A model generated the notes under the pieces. That model saw only the letters and a list, made by a program, of their open reading frames with translations, made no database searches and was not told the DNA's origin. A program made the translations under genes and the position numbers. Shown here in pieces: positions 1 to 11,645 of a stretch of DNA of 64,000 nucleotides. This stretch comes from Liolophura sinensis. Taxonomy: Eukaryota; Mollusca; Polyplacophora; Chitonida; Chitonidae. Where the stretch lies: assembly GCF_032854445.1 (NCBI RefSeq), contig NC_088302.1, forward strand, positions 44,430,645-44,494,644. The letters run 5' to 3'. Position 1 is the first letter of the stretch. Every line of letters starts with the position of its first letter.

Positions 1-16
1 TGTCTTTTCAAGTTAA
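1..16 (+). pseudogene. 3' end of a CD225 exon, cut by window edge
   Basis: These 16 bases match the end of the CD225 exon at 17,869-17,884, and the same intron sequence (gtaatctgcatcc) follows. The last codon is CAA at 17,882-17,884 but TAA here (14-16), so this copy ends in a stop just before the donor. The rest of the exon lies outside the window. It shows that the CD225 exon and its downstream intron exist in at least two copies. Confidence 0.6.
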
Positions 17-204
17 GTAATCTGCATCCACATGGTGTTAACTTGTCATTTGATAAAAGATCAAATTTTTGAAACTATGACCTGTTCAAAAAGAAGCATA
101 ACGTGTTACCAGAAATTATAATGAGCTAATCCGCTATCAAAACGAGCCACAGACAGGCTTGCGTAGACCCACCGACGGTGCCATAGCTGCCCTGTTTCTC
201 TGTT

Positions 205-350
205 TTCATTGCTCGCGCAGCGCAATAACCCAAGAGCCTCATCAATGCGGTCCCTGTGAGTTCAAGTCCAGCTCATGCTGGCTTACTAAGTGAGTGGGAA
301 GGTCTGTCAGTAACCTGCGGATGGTGGTGGGTTTCCCTTGGGCTCTCCCA
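205..350 (+). mobile_element. Truncated tRNA-type SINE
   Basis: The stretch holds the family's head and core: gctcgcgcagcgcaataac, the B-box-like gagttcaagtcc, then cctgcggatggt and gggtttccc. It stops at about 350 without the usual tail and runs directly into a gag reading frame. The same SINE-gag junction is present in the second copy (18,580-18,715), so it predates the duplication. Confidence 0.65.
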
Positions 351-1045
351 ACTACCGACATAGAAATTGGCGGAATTCCAAACTTCAACTCGACGGGTGA
401 AGCGACGACATGCGCCACAAGGTGTCGACGTTGGAAACGGTCCTTCGAACTTTTCGTAGTAGGAAAGGGTATTAAAGAAGATACACAGAAGAGATGTTTG
501 TTACCTCACTGCGCTAGGATGACAGTGCAGGATATGTTTGATACCAGTATCGACAACAAACCGGCGTTAGAAAAACTTGAACACCCCACCCCACAAGTGA
601 ACATTCAGTACGAACGTCATTTGTTTCGACAAATCCGTCAACAGGGAGGTCAGCTGACCAGTTTATAATCCGGTTAAAATAAATAGCTGTCTGTTATAAT
701 TTTGGTGAGTCTGCAGACAAACAAATCAAAGACCAAGCTATAGACAAGTCTCGAGACAGCCATTTAAGGAGAAAATTGTTCGAGAACGGTAAAGATTTAA
801 CATTAGCTAATCTAGCTGAAACAGCACCAGCGTTTGAGTCTGTTCAGAGCCAAGCAGCTGAGATGGAGGCTGGTGTTTCACGGTATAAAGAGTTAATAAA
901 GTGGCAGGTAACAATCAAAAGAAATTTTCGCCTGCTATTCATTCAAAATCACGTCAATGATGCATCAAGCACTATATCTGAAAGTAAACTACCATCACCA
1001 ACATATCAGCGTAAACGACACCAAATCAAAACAACAAACCACTAG
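350..1045 (+). pseudogene. Gypsy-type retrotransposon gag, decayed (copy 1)
   Basis: The first frame (to 668) contains the gag motif RWKRSF, and VGKGI, VQDMFDT and ERHLFRQ at the spacing seen in the gag of Gypsy-like elements common in invertebrate genomes. A stop at 666-668 interrupts it. The downstream part of gag, with RRKLFENGKDLTL, resumes near 776 and ends at 1,045. No complete CA or zinc-knuckle region remains. The gag is dead and lies upstream of a Gypsy pol remnant on the same strand at 2.9-4.4 kb; that both came from one insertion is inference. Confidence 0.65.
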
Positions 1046-2600
1046 CAAGTTTCCAAGAAGAACAGCCAGCTTTAGTAATTCTTTCTTTTCCACAAACTCT
1101 GCGGGGGAAGAACCACATTTAATTAGAGCAATCAATAATTTACCAAGAATTCAAAATAACTGTAGAAAAATGTTTTATCCGCCAGTGCCACCAGTGTGGT
1201 GGAATTTTGGTAAACGAAGTTTAAATATTATCTTCTGAGCAGTAAGAAATTGATGTAGTTCGCTAAGTAACAATTTATTTAACATATTTCTATCATTTGC
1301 TCTCCCAAATGTATCAGTTTGTTTAGAGGACTGCATTTATATTAGTTATACCAAAGATTCTAGTTCATTCCCCTTTTTTTTTAATTTTTCATCTTCTCTC
1401 AGATATTATCTTAATGATATATTACTGTAGTTTTTGACGAGACAAGTCGAGCAATTTGCGTGCTAGCGCAACGCTATGACCCATGTAGACGGGGACATAC
1501 AGTTGTTCATATACTACGACACCCCGCTTCTCAGCGTGAATTTAATCCAAACTGATAGGACTAAGATGTGAAGACGAGTCTATCCGATAACCTGCGAATC
1601 TCGCTCTAAAGGGTGATTTCGACTTACATGAAGAACATAACTGATACGCCCTCGGACCGACGCAGTCGCTGTAAATACAATTTCAGCCCACACTGGCGTC
1701 CTATTATAATATTCTTGAATAAGGCGTGAAAAATCATGCAATCAAAACAAATAAATAAAAACATACAAGCAAGCGCGTATACTTTGCTTGTGCGCATTTA
1801 TATAGGTGCATATGTGTACGCTGTGCGTTTGTGTGTAAGATCTCAGGTCCAGGATTCATGGCATTAACTAAGCTAAGTTAGTAAGTGTTTATAATACTGA
1901 CTTCAATTTCATACAGGTCATGTGTGTGTGGTTATGGGGGGAGACACATATGTTCTAATCCCATAGGGTTGCACTGGTTTGAGGCAAGACTTCGAGCCAC
2001 CTCGTGCCAGTAAGATACACACGAATGGCGGAGTGTCTGTGAACCAGCCTAGAATTAGCCTTGTTCTTTTCGCGTAGAGCTCCAAGGCCTGTGATATGCA
2101 ATATACATCCTTAGGACAATGAATAAGCACAATGAAGTGATCATATTTAATTCCATATTAGAAAACAGCGAGAGAGAAAAACCTTACCATTTGTTTGGAA
2201 ACATAATGATTCTGGGTTTGTCTCATTATTAGCATGCGTTTTAGACCTATGCAGATGGAAAGACATCACATAGACACGTAGACATGGATGAATAGATATT
2301 ACATAGATATGGGAGGATATAGAAAGATTCAGGAAAAACACTACATCAAGACGGAATCAGTGCTGAGAAGGAGTGGACATTAGATCAAAGTACACGCAAT
2401 TCAGTAAACCCTGTACTAATGTACTAATATTCCTCGGCAGACAAGAAACATCACGTGATCAATATTTACTCGTTTACTTCGAAACCGGAGTGCTGCTGAC
2501 GTCAGATGAAATATATTGACCACGAACCTCATGTGGAAAATGCACGCATGTACACAAACAGATATATCATAGCTCAGTGGCCACCCTACTTTGTCTCATC
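1046..2600. other. No gene recognised; one very old SINE-like stretch
   Basis: No frame here resembles a protein I know. Around 1,450-1,760 there are diverged traces of the SINE family (gcgtgctagcgcaacgctatgaccc near the head, tattcttgaataaggcgtgaaa near the tail, then an A-rich end), apparently interrupted or rearranged inside. The remainder is AT-rich sequence of no assigned origin. Confidence 0.4.
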
Positions 2601-2605
2601 AATTT

Positions 2606-2785
2606 CTTATTTTAATTTATTTGTTTATTTTATTGGTGTTTTAGGCCGTACCCAAGAATATTTCAATTATACGACGGTAGTCATCATTACAGTGGAAGAA
2701 AACCGGGCAGGCAAACAGAAGAAACCCAATACCATCCGCAGGTTGCTGGTATATATGCCCACGTATATACAACGGGAGAGGAAGT
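2606..2785 (-). mobile_element. SINE 3' part
   Basis: Read on the minus strand, this holds the SINE core and tail: near-matches to cagcaacctgcggatggt, the conserved core gttttctt, the cgtcgtataa element, and the terminal attcttgggtacggcct followed by an A-rich tail. The tRNA-like head is missing. Confidence 0.65.
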
Positions 2786-2924
2786 TTGTCCATTTCATTA
2801 GTGTAGTGTAAGGTTTAAGAATATCTCAAACAAACACGTCAATTTCTTTCAGTGGGCTGCCCTCCTGATAACTACTATTGATAAATAGCACGTAGGCTTA
2901 CATCAGGCGAGCCGTGGCAAAAGA

Positions 2925-4394
2925 ATGCTATCATTCGCGTGCGATTTGCTCCGTCCTCGTGCCGCCGGCCTCGAGACGTTCTCATCCAGATTCCATACTA
3001 ACCGGCATGCATGGGATAATTTAAAGAAACAAAAACTGAAACGTAAACACAACGAAAAGTGCGCAAAGAAACTGTATGCCTACGGTTCTGGTAAACCGTT
3101 GAGTTTCGCAGGTAAATTCACCGCAGATATCGCGACTAACAACGATATGGTCGAGACAGAAATTATTGTTCAGGATGGCCAGGGTGAACCGTTACTAGGC
3201 CGCACGACCGCCTTTCAATTGGAGGTTCTAAAACTCGGGTCTGACTTAAATGCGGTACGGACTGACATTGACTTCTTGAATGAATTAAAGTCATGTTTCG
3301 AAGAAGTAAAGCTTAAAGGCTCTGAAGCGAAAATTCACATGTATAAGAACGTTCGACCTATGGCCCGTTTCGCTTTCGAGACAAATTGATCGCTAAGCTC
3401 AAAAAACTTGACGACATGGACATTATCGAACGAGTCGAGGGCCCAAGTCACTGAGTAAGCCATATCGTGGTCGTACCGAAAGCTTCATACGAAATCCGAT
3501 TATGCGTAGACATGTTACGCGCGAACGAGGCTGTTATTCACACGCGACACCCAATACCGAATGTAGGAGAGGTTCTTCACAGCGTGAACAGCAGCAAAGT
3601 ATTCAGTAAGCTAGATCTGAAGTCGGGTTACCGTCAAACGGTTTTAGAAGAAGGGTCGGGTGACGACTTTCGCGACACACTGCTATAATAAGCTGATGTT
3701 TGGAATTAGTTCAGCCAGTGAGATGTACCAGGACATTATACAGCAGTTACTACCAGGATGTGAAGGGGCTCAAAACCTGTCTGACGACATCATAATGGAC
3801 GCACCATATGTTCGCGAACACGACAGGCGCCTGTGTGAAGTGCTCGAGCGTTGGTCCGAAAAGGCATTAACCTAAATGCAGAGAAATGCCAATTTCGCAT
3901 GTCAGAACTGACTTTCATGGGAAACTAAGTGTCTGAGAAGGGAGTTGGTCCGCATGAAAGTTGAAGCAGTTGCAAACGCGAGACGTCCTGAGACTGCGCC
4001 GGAGGTACGTAGCTTACTAGGATTGGTTAATTTCAGCGCGCGTTTATTACTGATGCCGAGACGGTGTCCGAACCACTGAGACTGTTAACCATGAAAAACG
4101 TGTCGTTCTTCTGGGTTGAGAAGGAACAGAACGCATTTGATACGTTGAAGCAGAGACTGCTGAAGCGATTACGACCGTGACGCGAAAACGTGTGTGAGCC
4201 TTATTGGCGCGATGTTGCACCAGGTGACTAAAAGTGGTGAACACCATGTCGTGAGTTACGTGAGCCGTAGTTTGAAACACGTGGAAAAACGCCTCATCAC
4301 TACCTCACACCTTGTGTCCTCTCACCCAGAATTTCAAACTTTCATCAATAAAGCTCATACCTCCTCAAAGTTTAGACAGTTTCCAGCATTTTAA
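2925..4394 (+). pseudogene. Gypsy-type pol (protease/RT/RNase H), decayed
   Basis: A protease-like part near 3,050-3,390 contains LYAYGSGKPL and a downstream LLGR. Reverse transcriptase follows with a RLCVDMLRANEA-type fingers motif (about 3,500), SKLDLKSGY (about 3,610), and LMFGISSA plus a DDI motif at 3,784-3,792 that corresponds to the catalytic YxDD region (here LSDDI). A later fragment near 4,240 has the RNase H-type VSYVSRSL. Frame changes and stops occur at roughly 3,390, 3,450, 3,680, 3,875 and 4,190, so no product is possible. The order matches the Gypsy (Metaviridae) order. Integrase and LTRs were not found. Confidence 0.75.
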
Positions 4395-5389
4395 TACCAA
4401 GCATGCACCTGTGCACCAAAAATGGACGCCTGGGAGCAAAAAAAGACTTTATACCCTAAAATTCACAGAACTACAATCGTAGTTCTACCGAAAAACGGAA
4501 GTTGTAATGGGGGTCTGTGTCCTATCACACCAGCCAACTTTTTTCAAAATCAATAATTTTTGCACCACATAATTCCTGACACTTCTGAACCTCACAGGCA
4601 AAATTAGGGCTTGAAACATGCAGAAACTTTGGAGTTGGATGAATTCAAGTTGGGGTACCCCCATCTTGGACATGTTTCTTTTTTTCAGGGTAAAAAAACT
4701 CTGAAGGGTAAACTTTGAAGCTTTGCAGTGCATATACCGTTCAAGATATCACCATCAGGTCAACTGCTTTGGAAAGACAAGATGTTTATCTGCAAGAAAA
4801 GTTAAAAAAATCACATTGACAGAGCACTTTAGACTTTTCAAAAGGAACCATTTAGAGAAATATACACTTTTAAGAAGACTTTTATACTCAGAGCAGCTTT
4901 AAATATCAAAGTTACAAGCCAAAAGTGTCAAAGCATACATCAAAATATAGGCAATTTATCTGACAATTAAATGTCAAAATATAAGACATTTACTTCAGCA
5001 ACTATGTGAAAAAAATTGACTGACAGTGTGGTAGGGGGTATCAAAGCGGATTGTCACAATTTCGGAACAATCATTTGTGATCAAAATCAAAGCAAGAATA
5101 ATGCCTCAAGGTGATGAAGACCTACTCACAGGCACTTTTTCAGTGGACAGGACTTGAGAAAAGACTAGTATCCCAGTTCCCCACTGAATAACATGATGAA
5201 ACCCTTTAAAAGACCACCCAGCCAGCTCCCCCCCCCCCCGCCCTCCTCCCCCATGACTGCTGATTGGCTGACCAGCTCACTATGCAAAAACCTCCCTGCA
5301 CCATTGCTGTTGTCTCACAGCAGGTTATTACTCTGCACAGTCACATCAAAGGGTGTCACATTGGCATCTACAACATATAAACAGAGAGG
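4395..5389. other. Unassigned AT-rich spacer
   Basis: No protein similarity, repeat family or RNA gene is evident. A cytosine run sits at 5,229-5,240. The stretch lies between the Gypsy pol remnant and the Mutator-like transposase, so it may be the 5' region of the latter. Confidence 0.4.
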
Positions 5390-5395
5390 AAAAAT

Positions 5396-6560
5396 ATGAA
5401 TTTAACATTTCCAATCAGGCAGCCACCAAGTACACCTATATTGGCCAGTCTGACAGTTAACAAGGCAAACAATCTACCCCAAAACACCATGAAGGGAGAC
5501 AGAAAGAGGAAACAGTCTAGATTTCAAGCTGGAAAGGCCCAGGATCGCTCAAATAAACTGTCAGCAGTTACAGACATGCTGAATCCTCTGCCTGGGTGTT
5601 CCTTGATGGACACAGATTTCCAGCCCAATCAGGAGGCTGTAAGAACACACCAGCCTGACACAAAGAGACAAAGAGAATACAGCGGCCAAGACGGTGCAAG
5701 GTGGATTCCACGGCTGGATCAGACAGAGATACACATGAGCGGGAATGGGCTGCTGAAGGAATGCGACTCATAGACATACAGAAAATGGTGTGTATATGGA
5801 ACAAAGTTATGCTTGAGCACAGTGAGACCAAGGACCACTGTCCACTGCCCAGGTTAAAGATAGCTGCAGAGAAAAAGTGGGGTTTAGCCTGGGCGTTCAG
5901 TTTTAAGTGCTGTGACTGTGACTATGTATCTGGCTTCCACAAATTCTACAAAGAGGTAGAATGCAACAGACCTGGCGAAAAAGCTGCGGCGGTGAACTGA
6001 GCTCTTCAAGTAGGCCTCCAGGACACACCAATGGGGAACACCCGAGCCAGACTCCTATTTGCAGCGATGGACGTGCCGCCTGCCACTCGTAGGAACATGC
6101 ATCGCACTGCAAACCATGTCGCATCTGCAATCGCAAAGCTGAACAGAGAGGATATGGCAAATAAGGTGGAAGAGGTAAAGGCATACAAAAGGCAAAGAGG
6201 AGAGGATGACAGCACAATAGATTAGGCCACAGACACTCGCCACAACAGCATTACCATAACCAGTCCCAAGAAACCGGGCCAGAAAGCTTCACAAGCCATT
6301 TCCCTGGCTGTGGAGACATCAACAGACAAGCAATACATTGTCTCCGCAGCAATAATATTGTGTTGGACTGGGTTCTGGCTGAGAGGAAAAGGCTTCCAAG
6401 TAAAGTGCCCTGGAGGCCACGAGGAGTGCACAAGCGAACACAAACCCACATGCCCCCTGGTCCGAGTATAATATGGGGAACGAGATTGACGAGGGACTGG
6501 CGAGGCAAGGTGTTTTAGCCAAGCACGTAACCACGGACGGCGACTCCAGGCATACTGCAT
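5396..6560 (+). pseudogene. Mutator-like transposase (PF20700 type), broken
   Basis: The product would be a DNA transposase that cuts and pastes its own element. The sequence shows a basic N-terminal region (MKGDRKRKQSRF at about 5,490), a CxxCxY-type segment (FKCCDCDY, about 5,905), a helical block around MDVPPATRRNMHRTANH (about 6,067-6,120), and the conserved stretch near CPGGHEECTSE (about 6,410). I recall this pattern from the Mutator-like transposase domain of invertebrates. Frame changes near 5,700-5,770 and 6,340, and stops at 5,998-6,000, 6,223-6,225 and about 6,470, inactivate it. The C-terminal part is missing; an endonuclease-like gene on the opposite strand begins to overlap it at about 6,540. 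The family name is from memory and less certain than the transposase call. Confidence 0.55.
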
Positions 6561-6889
6561 ACTGCCCATGGTCGAGACAGCGCCCTACGTTGCAGCACAA
6601 TGCGGTTCCAAGCTTTTGGGTCCACATTTACACAGCGTGTGTTGTGGCACACGTGTGAACAATCAAGCTTGGGATCTAAATGTGACAGCCCCTGTCTGGC
6701 CATATAAACAAGTCTACTGATATGTTTCTTCTTCCATCGATGTGTGACGGGGTCTTTGTAGGAGGCAATGCCATATCGACCATCCCTCGCCAATGGTCCA
6801 GTCCACACTCGACAGGCTCCGTTTTCGCTATAAACACTGAAACTTTCAATTTTTGCAGCAATTTCTGCTCTGAACGTCTCCATTTTCAA
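6540..6889 (-). pseudogene. Zinc-loop (zf-His-Me endonuclease-like) protein
   Basis: Starting at 6,889, the frame holds CRVWTGPLARDGRYG (residues about 26-40), an HISRLVYM helix, and CSHVCHNTRCVN (about 79-90). This is the Cys/His zinc-binding loop pattern of the His-Me finger homing-endonuclease group (zf-His_Me_endon). The C-terminal Cys-His cluster RCLDHGQYAVC appears in another frame at about 6,545-6,580, so there is a frameshift near 6,610. Proteins of this type are common in mollusc and cnidarian repeats. It converges with the Mutator-like transposase and overlaps its 3' end. Whether the two belong to one element is inference. Confidence 0.6.
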
Positions 6890-7084
6890 TCGTAGGAATA
6901 CTAGAACGTTGCATGTTGTTCATTTCAGGATGCCTATACACATGCTACAATACACTGAACAGCATTTTACCGATTTTTCATCAAAATGGATATTTTCAAA
7001 AAATAAATAGCCCCAAGAAGCTATAAAACGGCTCAATCAATGCAAAACACATCGCAGAGCGCTGGTGAGGCGGAGGCCCTGACC

Positions 7085-7325
7085 GCTTTAAGCCTGGGAC
7101 TAATCAGTTTGGGAATTTGATGAACCTGTAACTTATCTGGCCAGTACTCCGATCTGACTAGGACTATAGACATGGGATTCTGACCTGGCTACGACAAATA
7201 GGCAGGGACTATTGGGCGATTGTGATGCTGATACCCTGATTTCGTTAGGCCTGGGATTGTCTGGGAGTTTGATGAATCTGAGGCCCATCTGGCCAGTACT
7301 CCGATCTGACTAGGGCTAAAGAGAT
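7085..7325. repeat. Two-copy direct repeat beside the 69-bp array
   Basis: The sequence around taagcctgggac...tctggccagtactccgatc at 7,090-7,170 is repeated, diverged, at 7,243-7,320, about 157 bases further on. Both copies share ctggccagtactccgatctg. It borders the large array directly. Confidence 0.7.
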
Positions 7326-7326
7326 G

Positions 7327-8895
7327 GAAATCTACATCTGCACAACTGTACTACACCACACCCGCCAGAGATACCAGAGAGGTAACAAGGCTAAACATCC
7401 ACATCTCCGCAACTGTACTACACTACATCCGCCAGAAATAAGACAGACGTAACAAGATTAAACATCTACATCTGCACATCTGTACTACACTACACCCACA
7501 AGAGGTACAAGAGAGGTAACAAGGCTAAACATCTACATCTCCGCAACTGTACTACACCACACCCACCAGAGATAACAGAGAGGTAACAAGACTAAACATC
7601 TACATCTGCACAACAGCTTACTGTACTACACTACACCCGCCAGAGAAACCAGAGAGGTAACAAGACTAAACATCTACATCTGCACATCTGTACTACACTA
7701 CACCCACAAGAGGTACAAGAGAGGTAACAAGACTAAACATCCACATCTCCGCAACTGTACTACACTACATGCGCCAGAGATAACAGACAGGTAACAAGAC
7801 TAAACATCTACATCTCCGCAACTGTACTACACTACACGCGCCAGAGGTACCAGAGAGGCAACAAGACTAAACATCTACATCTCCGCAACTCTACTACACT
7901 ACACCCGCCAGAGATACCAGGGAGGTAACAAGACTAAACACCTACATCTGCACAACAGCTTACTGTACTACACTACACCCGCCAGAGATACCAGAGAGGT
8001 AACAAGACTAAACATCTACATCTGCACAACAGCTTACTGTACTACACTACACCCGCCAGAGATACCAAAAGAAGTAACAAGACTAATCATCTACATCTCC
8101 GCAACTGTACTACACCACATCTGACAGAGATACCAGAAAGGTAACAAGACTAAACATCTACATCTCCGCAGCTGTACTACACTACATCCGCCAGAGATAC
8201 CAGAAAGGTAACAAGACTAAACATCTACATCTCCGCAACTGTACTACACCACACCTGCCAGAGATACCAGAAAGGTAACAAGACTAAGCATCTACATCTC
8301 CGCAGCTGTACTACACTACATCCGCCAGAGATACCAGAAAGGTAACAAGACTAAACATCTACATCTCCGCAACTGTACTACACTACACCCACAAGAGGTA
8401 CAAGAGAGGTAACAAGACTAAACATCCACATCTCCGCAACTGTACTTCACCACACCCGCCAGAGATTACAGAGAGGTAACAAGACTAAACATCTACATCT
8501 CCGCAACTGTACTACACTACATCCGCCAGAAATAACACAGACGTAACAAGATTAAACATCTACATCTGCACATCTGTACTACACTACACCCACCAGAGAT
8601 AACAGAGAGGTAACAACACTAAACATCTACATCTCCGCAACTGTACTACACTACATCCGCCAGAAATAACACAGACGTAACAAGATTAAACATCTACATC
8701 TGCACATCTGTACTACACTACACCCACCAGAGATAACAGAGAGGTAACAACACTAAACATCTACATCTCCGCAACTGTGCTACACCACACCCACCAGAGA
8801 TAACAGAGAGGCAACAACACTAAACATCTACATCTCCGCAACTGTACTACACTACATCCGCCAGAGATACCAGAGACGTAACTCTGGAAAGGCGA
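7327..8895. repeat. 69-bp minisatellite
   Basis: Tandem units of about 69 bp contain ctaaacatctacatctccgc, actgtactacactacac and gccagagataccagagaggt. There are about 22 units by length. Some are 76 bp because of an extra acagctt after gcacaac. Units alternate between variants (ccgcaactg / tgcacatctg), which suggests higher-order duplication. No coding frame runs through it. Confidence 0.9.
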
Positions 8896-8899
8896 AACA

Positions 8900-9440
8900 T
8901 CTACGTCTCCACTACTTTTCCTGCTCCACTGCACGAGCGCATTGATTTTGCTTACTATTTATGTTGTTCGTTTGTCAACTTCAAAAATATATATAGCCTG
9001 ATTTTTGTATTGTGTCATGACAAACTAGCACATGTAGATTGAACTTTTCTCTTCAACACATCAGAAATCAACATAGCTTGAAAACTATTTCTTTGAGCTA
9101 TTGTTTTTGAAAGTGAAGTCATAGTATTTGCGTGGGTGGTAATACCGGAGAAAGTTTTCAGTTCTATCCAGAACACACAAATTCTGATATATTTTAACTA
9201 GGTTCAAAGTAGCAGTGCAAAATTTATAGTGCATCAACAACCGATGACGTATGTGTGGCTGTATAATCCTTCATTCTTATGTTCGGAGGCAGGTATTGTA
9301 CCCAACTGCACGAATTTGCGCACGTGTAACCTAAAGTAAGCGTAGACGGCCATACCCTAGACAAAAAGAAATATAACAACTAAACGATGCTCCGATGAGG
9401 CCGTTTTCTCGATTCAGTGTCCATTACAACAATATTTTTA
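8900..9440. other. Spacer between two satellites
   Basis: AT-rich sequence without a recognisable gene or repeat separates the 69-bp and 70-bp arrays. Confidence 0.4.
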
Positions 9441-10711
9441 AGGCTCACTACTGAGGTCTACTGGAAATTATTCTGCTGTTTTCCCGGCTTCATTTGAACA
9501 ATGTTTTGTGAGGCTCACTACTGAGGTCTACTGGAAATTCTTCTGTTGTTTTCCCGGCTCCATTTGAACAATGTTTTATGAGGCCCACTACTGAGGTCTA
9601 CTGGAAATTATTCTGTTGTTTCCCCGGCTCCATTTGAACAATGTTTTGTGAGGCTCACTACTGAGGTCTACTGGAAATTATTCTGTTGTTTTCCCGGCTC
9701 CATTTGAACAATGTTTTGTGAGGCCCAATACTGAAGTCTACTGGAAATTATTCTGTTGTTTCCCCGGCTCCATTTGAACAATGTTTTGTGAGGCTCACTA
9801 CTGAAGTCTACTGGAAATTATTCTGTTGTTTCCCCGGCTCCATTTGAACAATGTTTTGTGAGGCTCACTACTGAGGTCTACTGGAAATTATTCTGTTGTT
9901 TTCCCGGCTCCATTTGAACAATGTTTTGTGAGGCTCACTACTGAAGTCTACTGGAAATTATTCTGTTGTTTTCCCGGCCCCATTTGAACAATGTTTTGTG
10001 ATGCTCACTACTGAAGTCTACTGGAAATTATTCTGTTGTTTTCCCGGCTCCATTTGAACAATGTTTTGTGAGGCTCACTACTGAAGTCTACTGGAAATTA
10101 TTCTGTTGTTTTTCCGGCTCCATTTGAACAATGTTTTGTGAGGCTCACTAGTGAGGTCTACTGGAAATTATTCTGTTGTTTTCCCGGCTCCATTTGAACA
10201 ATGTTTTGTGAGGCTCACTACTGAGGTCTACTGGAAATTATTCTGTTGTTTTTCCGGCTCCATTTGAACAATGTTTTGTGAGGCTCACTAGTGAGGTCTA
10301 CTGGAAATTATTCTGTTGTTTTCCCGGCTCCATTTGAACAATGTTTTGTGAGGCTCACTACTGAGGTCTACTGGAAATTATTCTGTTGTTTTCCCGGCTC
10401 CATTTGAACAATGTTTTGTGAGGCTCACTACTGAGGTCTACTGGAAATTATTCTGTTGTTTTCCCGGCTCCATTTGAACAATGTTTTGTGAGGCTCACTA
10501 CTGAAGTCTACTGGAAATTATTCTGTTGTTTTCCCGGCTCCATTTGAACAATGTTTTGTGAGGGTCACTACTGAAGTCTACTGGAAATTATTCTGTTGTT
10601 TTCCCGGCTCCATTTGAACAATGTTTTGTGAGGGTCACTACTGAGGTCTACTGGAAATTATTCTGTTGTTTCCCCGGGTTCATTTGAACAATGTTTTGTG
10701 AGGCTCACTAC
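9441..10711. repeat. 70-bp minisatellite
   Basis: About 18 highly similar tandem units carry ggctcactactgaggtctac, tggaaattattctgttgttt, tcccggctccatttgaacaa and tgttttgtga in order. Unit length is exactly 70 bp nearly throughout. Variation is limited to a few sites (gaggtc/gaagtc, ttcccgg/tccccgg). Homogeneity is higher than in the neighbouring 69-bp array, which implies recent expansion. Confidence 0.92.
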
Positions 10712-11645
10712 AATCAGTTGGTATTTTTTGGTGTCCATTAGAACCATGTTTTCTGGGGCCGAAAGCAACGAGTTTTTCTGTTGTCTGCTGGAAACAGTTT
10801 TTTCCTGGAGATCACTACCAGCAGTTGTTTTTTTTTTTTTTTTTTTTGGTGAACCCAACAACCGGTTCCTGTGTCTGGTGGTCACTATATTAGAGTAGGT
10901 AACTTTCGCGGTAATTTCTTCAACAAGTAGTTTTCCTGTTGCCCATTACAACCAGTTTTGTCTTGGAGCTCATTTGGCCCAGCAGTATTACCCCCTCTAA
11001 ATTTTCTGGTTGTGACTATAACCAGTTAATCGTCTTTTGCTAACTACATCATTTTTTTCTTCTAAAGCCACATTGTGTTCGTGGTGACCAATAGAATTGT
11101 TTATTTTCCTAGATCCTAACTATGTAGTTATTTCTCTGATGATCCCTACAGCTCGTCCTCGTCCATGCACGCCGGAACCATTTGTTTTCCCTGACCTAAC
11201 AGACGTAATTATTTTAAGCTGTATACCTCAGCCAATTGACGAATCACCTATTTTTAAACCGCATGCACAAAATGTGCACTCAATTTGCTTTTACTCGTAA
11301 AATCACGTGGTTGTCAATTGTCCAATTGGACCCAGTTACTTTCCCGGTGAACACAGCAACCAGCTATTTTCCATGTCCGAATAGACCTAGTTATTTTCCT
11401 GGTGCACGCCACAACCTGTTGTTTTCCCTGCCCTAATAGATCCAATTACTTTCCTGGAGCACCACACAACCAGTTATTATTCCTGTACGACTAGATCCAT
11501 TTATTTTAAAGGTGCACGTCATGAGCAATAATTTTTCCTGTCCTAGTAGGCGCAAGTGTTTTCCTGGTGAACGCCACAACCAGTTATGTTCCCTTCTCAA
11601 CTAGATCCAATTACTTCCTTGGTTCACGCCACAACCAGTTGTGGA
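10712..11645. repeat. Degenerate 55-bp repeat tract
   Basis: Beyond the 70-bp array, units become loose and shorter. At 11,330-11,640 a unit of about 55 bp recurs (ggtgcacgccacaaccagtt, gttttccctg, ctagatccaattactttcct). The phrase caaccagtt/gttttcc resembles part of the 70-bp unit, so this may be an older relative. A T23 run lies at about 10,828-10,850. Confidence 0.65.

Larger units (their letters stand above)
1..831 (+). repeat. Segmental duplication, copy 1
   Basis: Bases 1-180 match 17,869-18,068, and 182-831 match 18,560-19,192, with scattered substitutions. The copies diverge abruptly after ...acagcaccagc. Copy 2 carries about 490 extra bases (18,069-18,559) at the point corresponding to 180/181, plus a short local repeat just before it. 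The unit runs from the end of a CD225 exon through intron sequence, a truncated SINE and a gag fragment. Confidence 0.8.

Noticed and set aside
7327-10711. CRISPR-like look of regular 69/70-bp repeats
   Set aside because: Units are contiguous, with no variable spacers between conserved repeats, and the sequence is eukaryotic.
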